In this document: positions 63,851 to 64,000 of the stretch, piece after piece
Layout of the letters: each line of letters opens with the position of its first letter
Numbering within the stretch: the stretch's first letter is position 1
Assembly: GCF_008634025.1 (NCBI RefSeq)
Contig: NZ_PDCM01000002.1
Span: 3,869,001-3,933,000, forward strand
Origin: Streptomyces albofaciens JCM 4342
Lineage (GTDB): Bacteria; Actinomycetota; Actinomycetes; Streptomycetales; Streptomycetaceae
DNA: 64,000 nt
Reading direction: 5' to 3'
The notes under the pieces: model-generated
Seen by the model: the letters and a program-made list of their open reading frames with translations, nothing else
The model's database searches: none
What the model was told of the DNA's origin: nothing
Made by a program: the position numbers and the translations under genes

Positions 63851-64000
63851 ATGCCGATGTCCACCCGTACCGCTCCGCACGGTTCCGCTTTGCGCCACCG
63901 TGGCAGGCAACGGGCCGATTGGGCCGCGTTCCGGGCGGGGACACATGGGCTTGGCGGAGACGCTGCGGCGGACGCGGCGCATGAGGCGGTCGCAAATGCC
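63851..64000 (+). CDS. Partial gene start at right window edge
   Basis: From ATG 63851 (or 63857) fifty codons stay open to the window end: MPMSTRTAPHGSALRHRGRQ then RADWAAFRAGTHGLGGDAAA. It lies 207 bases after the two-helix protein and may be the next gene of the same operon. Too short to name. Confidence 0.5.
   Translation, partial: MPMSTRTAPHGSALRHRGRQRADWAAFRAGTHGLGGDAAADAAHEAVANA

Overview
The window is very G+C-rich, gene-dense DNA with strong third-position G/C bias, frequent GTG starts and many ATGA or GTGA overlaps. Gene content fixes it as the chromosome of a Streptomyces-like actinomycete: GlnR, the nickel regulator Nur, the c-di-GMP-binding anti-sigma factor RsiG, CsoR, an MprAB-like two-component pair, LacI/XRE/DUF397 regulators and a PHO-boxed pst operon. 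No rRNA, tRNA, CRISPR array, insertion sequence or prophage is visible. From memory, many genes have Streptomyces coelicolor counterparts in the SCO4100-SCO4200 range.

Layout. 1-9.7 kb: a partial NAD(P)-binding oxidoreductase, an LmeA-like membrane protein, response regulator plus histidine kinase with a nearby HtrA-type protease, a LacI regulator, GlnR and an alpha/beta hydrolase. 9.7-16.4 kb: a heterodimeric ABC exporter, a MoaD/ThiS protein, a polytopic membrane protein and a second LmeA paralogue. 16.6-19.8 kb: a sulfur block (leaderless cysteine-containing leader peptide, thiosulfate sulfurtransferase, DUF1416, DUF3099, DsrE), a 33-residue membrane peptide and a nitrobindin-like protein. 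19.8-23 kb: a cobalamin-riboswitch-type RNA followed by a FecCD-type ABC importer. 23-34.4 kb: Nur, YgfZ, Dtd, RsiG, asparaginase, Eis-like acetyltransferase, ankyrin protein, FMN reductase, HxlR regulator, carotenoid oxygenase, PrmC-like methyltransferase and a GNAT protein. 34.4-43.8 kb is an accessory-looking stretch: UvrA-like ABC protein with VOC and AraC proteins, small enzymes, an HxlR regulator facing its probable oxidoreductase target, and a cytochrome P450 coupled to the broken end of a thioesterase, probably a relic of a secondary-metabolite cluster. 43.8-48.5 kb: an XRE regulator, an HbhA-like protein and DUF2516 in the mycobacterial order, a SpoIIE-type phosphatase and an NlpC/P60 hydrolase. 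48.5-55.6 kb: pstSCAB, Pit with its PhoU-like partner, and csoR with its operator. 55.7-64 kb: a lipoprotein, a bicovalent-FAD oxidase, a PAP2 phosphatase, a transglycosylase/NlpC cell-wall enzyme, an ATPase/XRE/DUF397 developmental-type module, and the start of what may be a secretion-like membrane gene cluster.

How it works together. Phosphate uptake (PHO-box-driven pst, Pit/PhoU-like), nitrogen control (GlnR), metal sensing (Nur, CsoR), B12-type cofactor uptake and cysteine-linked sulfur transfer dominate. Non-coding structure is rich: perfect hairpins end many operons, GC-rich tandem repeats cluster in the gaps between convergent genes, and at least six genes have a -10-like hexamer 6-7 nt before the start codon, suggesting leaderless transcripts. 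Remembered S. coelicolor gene order suggests a rearrangement breakpoint just upstream of pstS.
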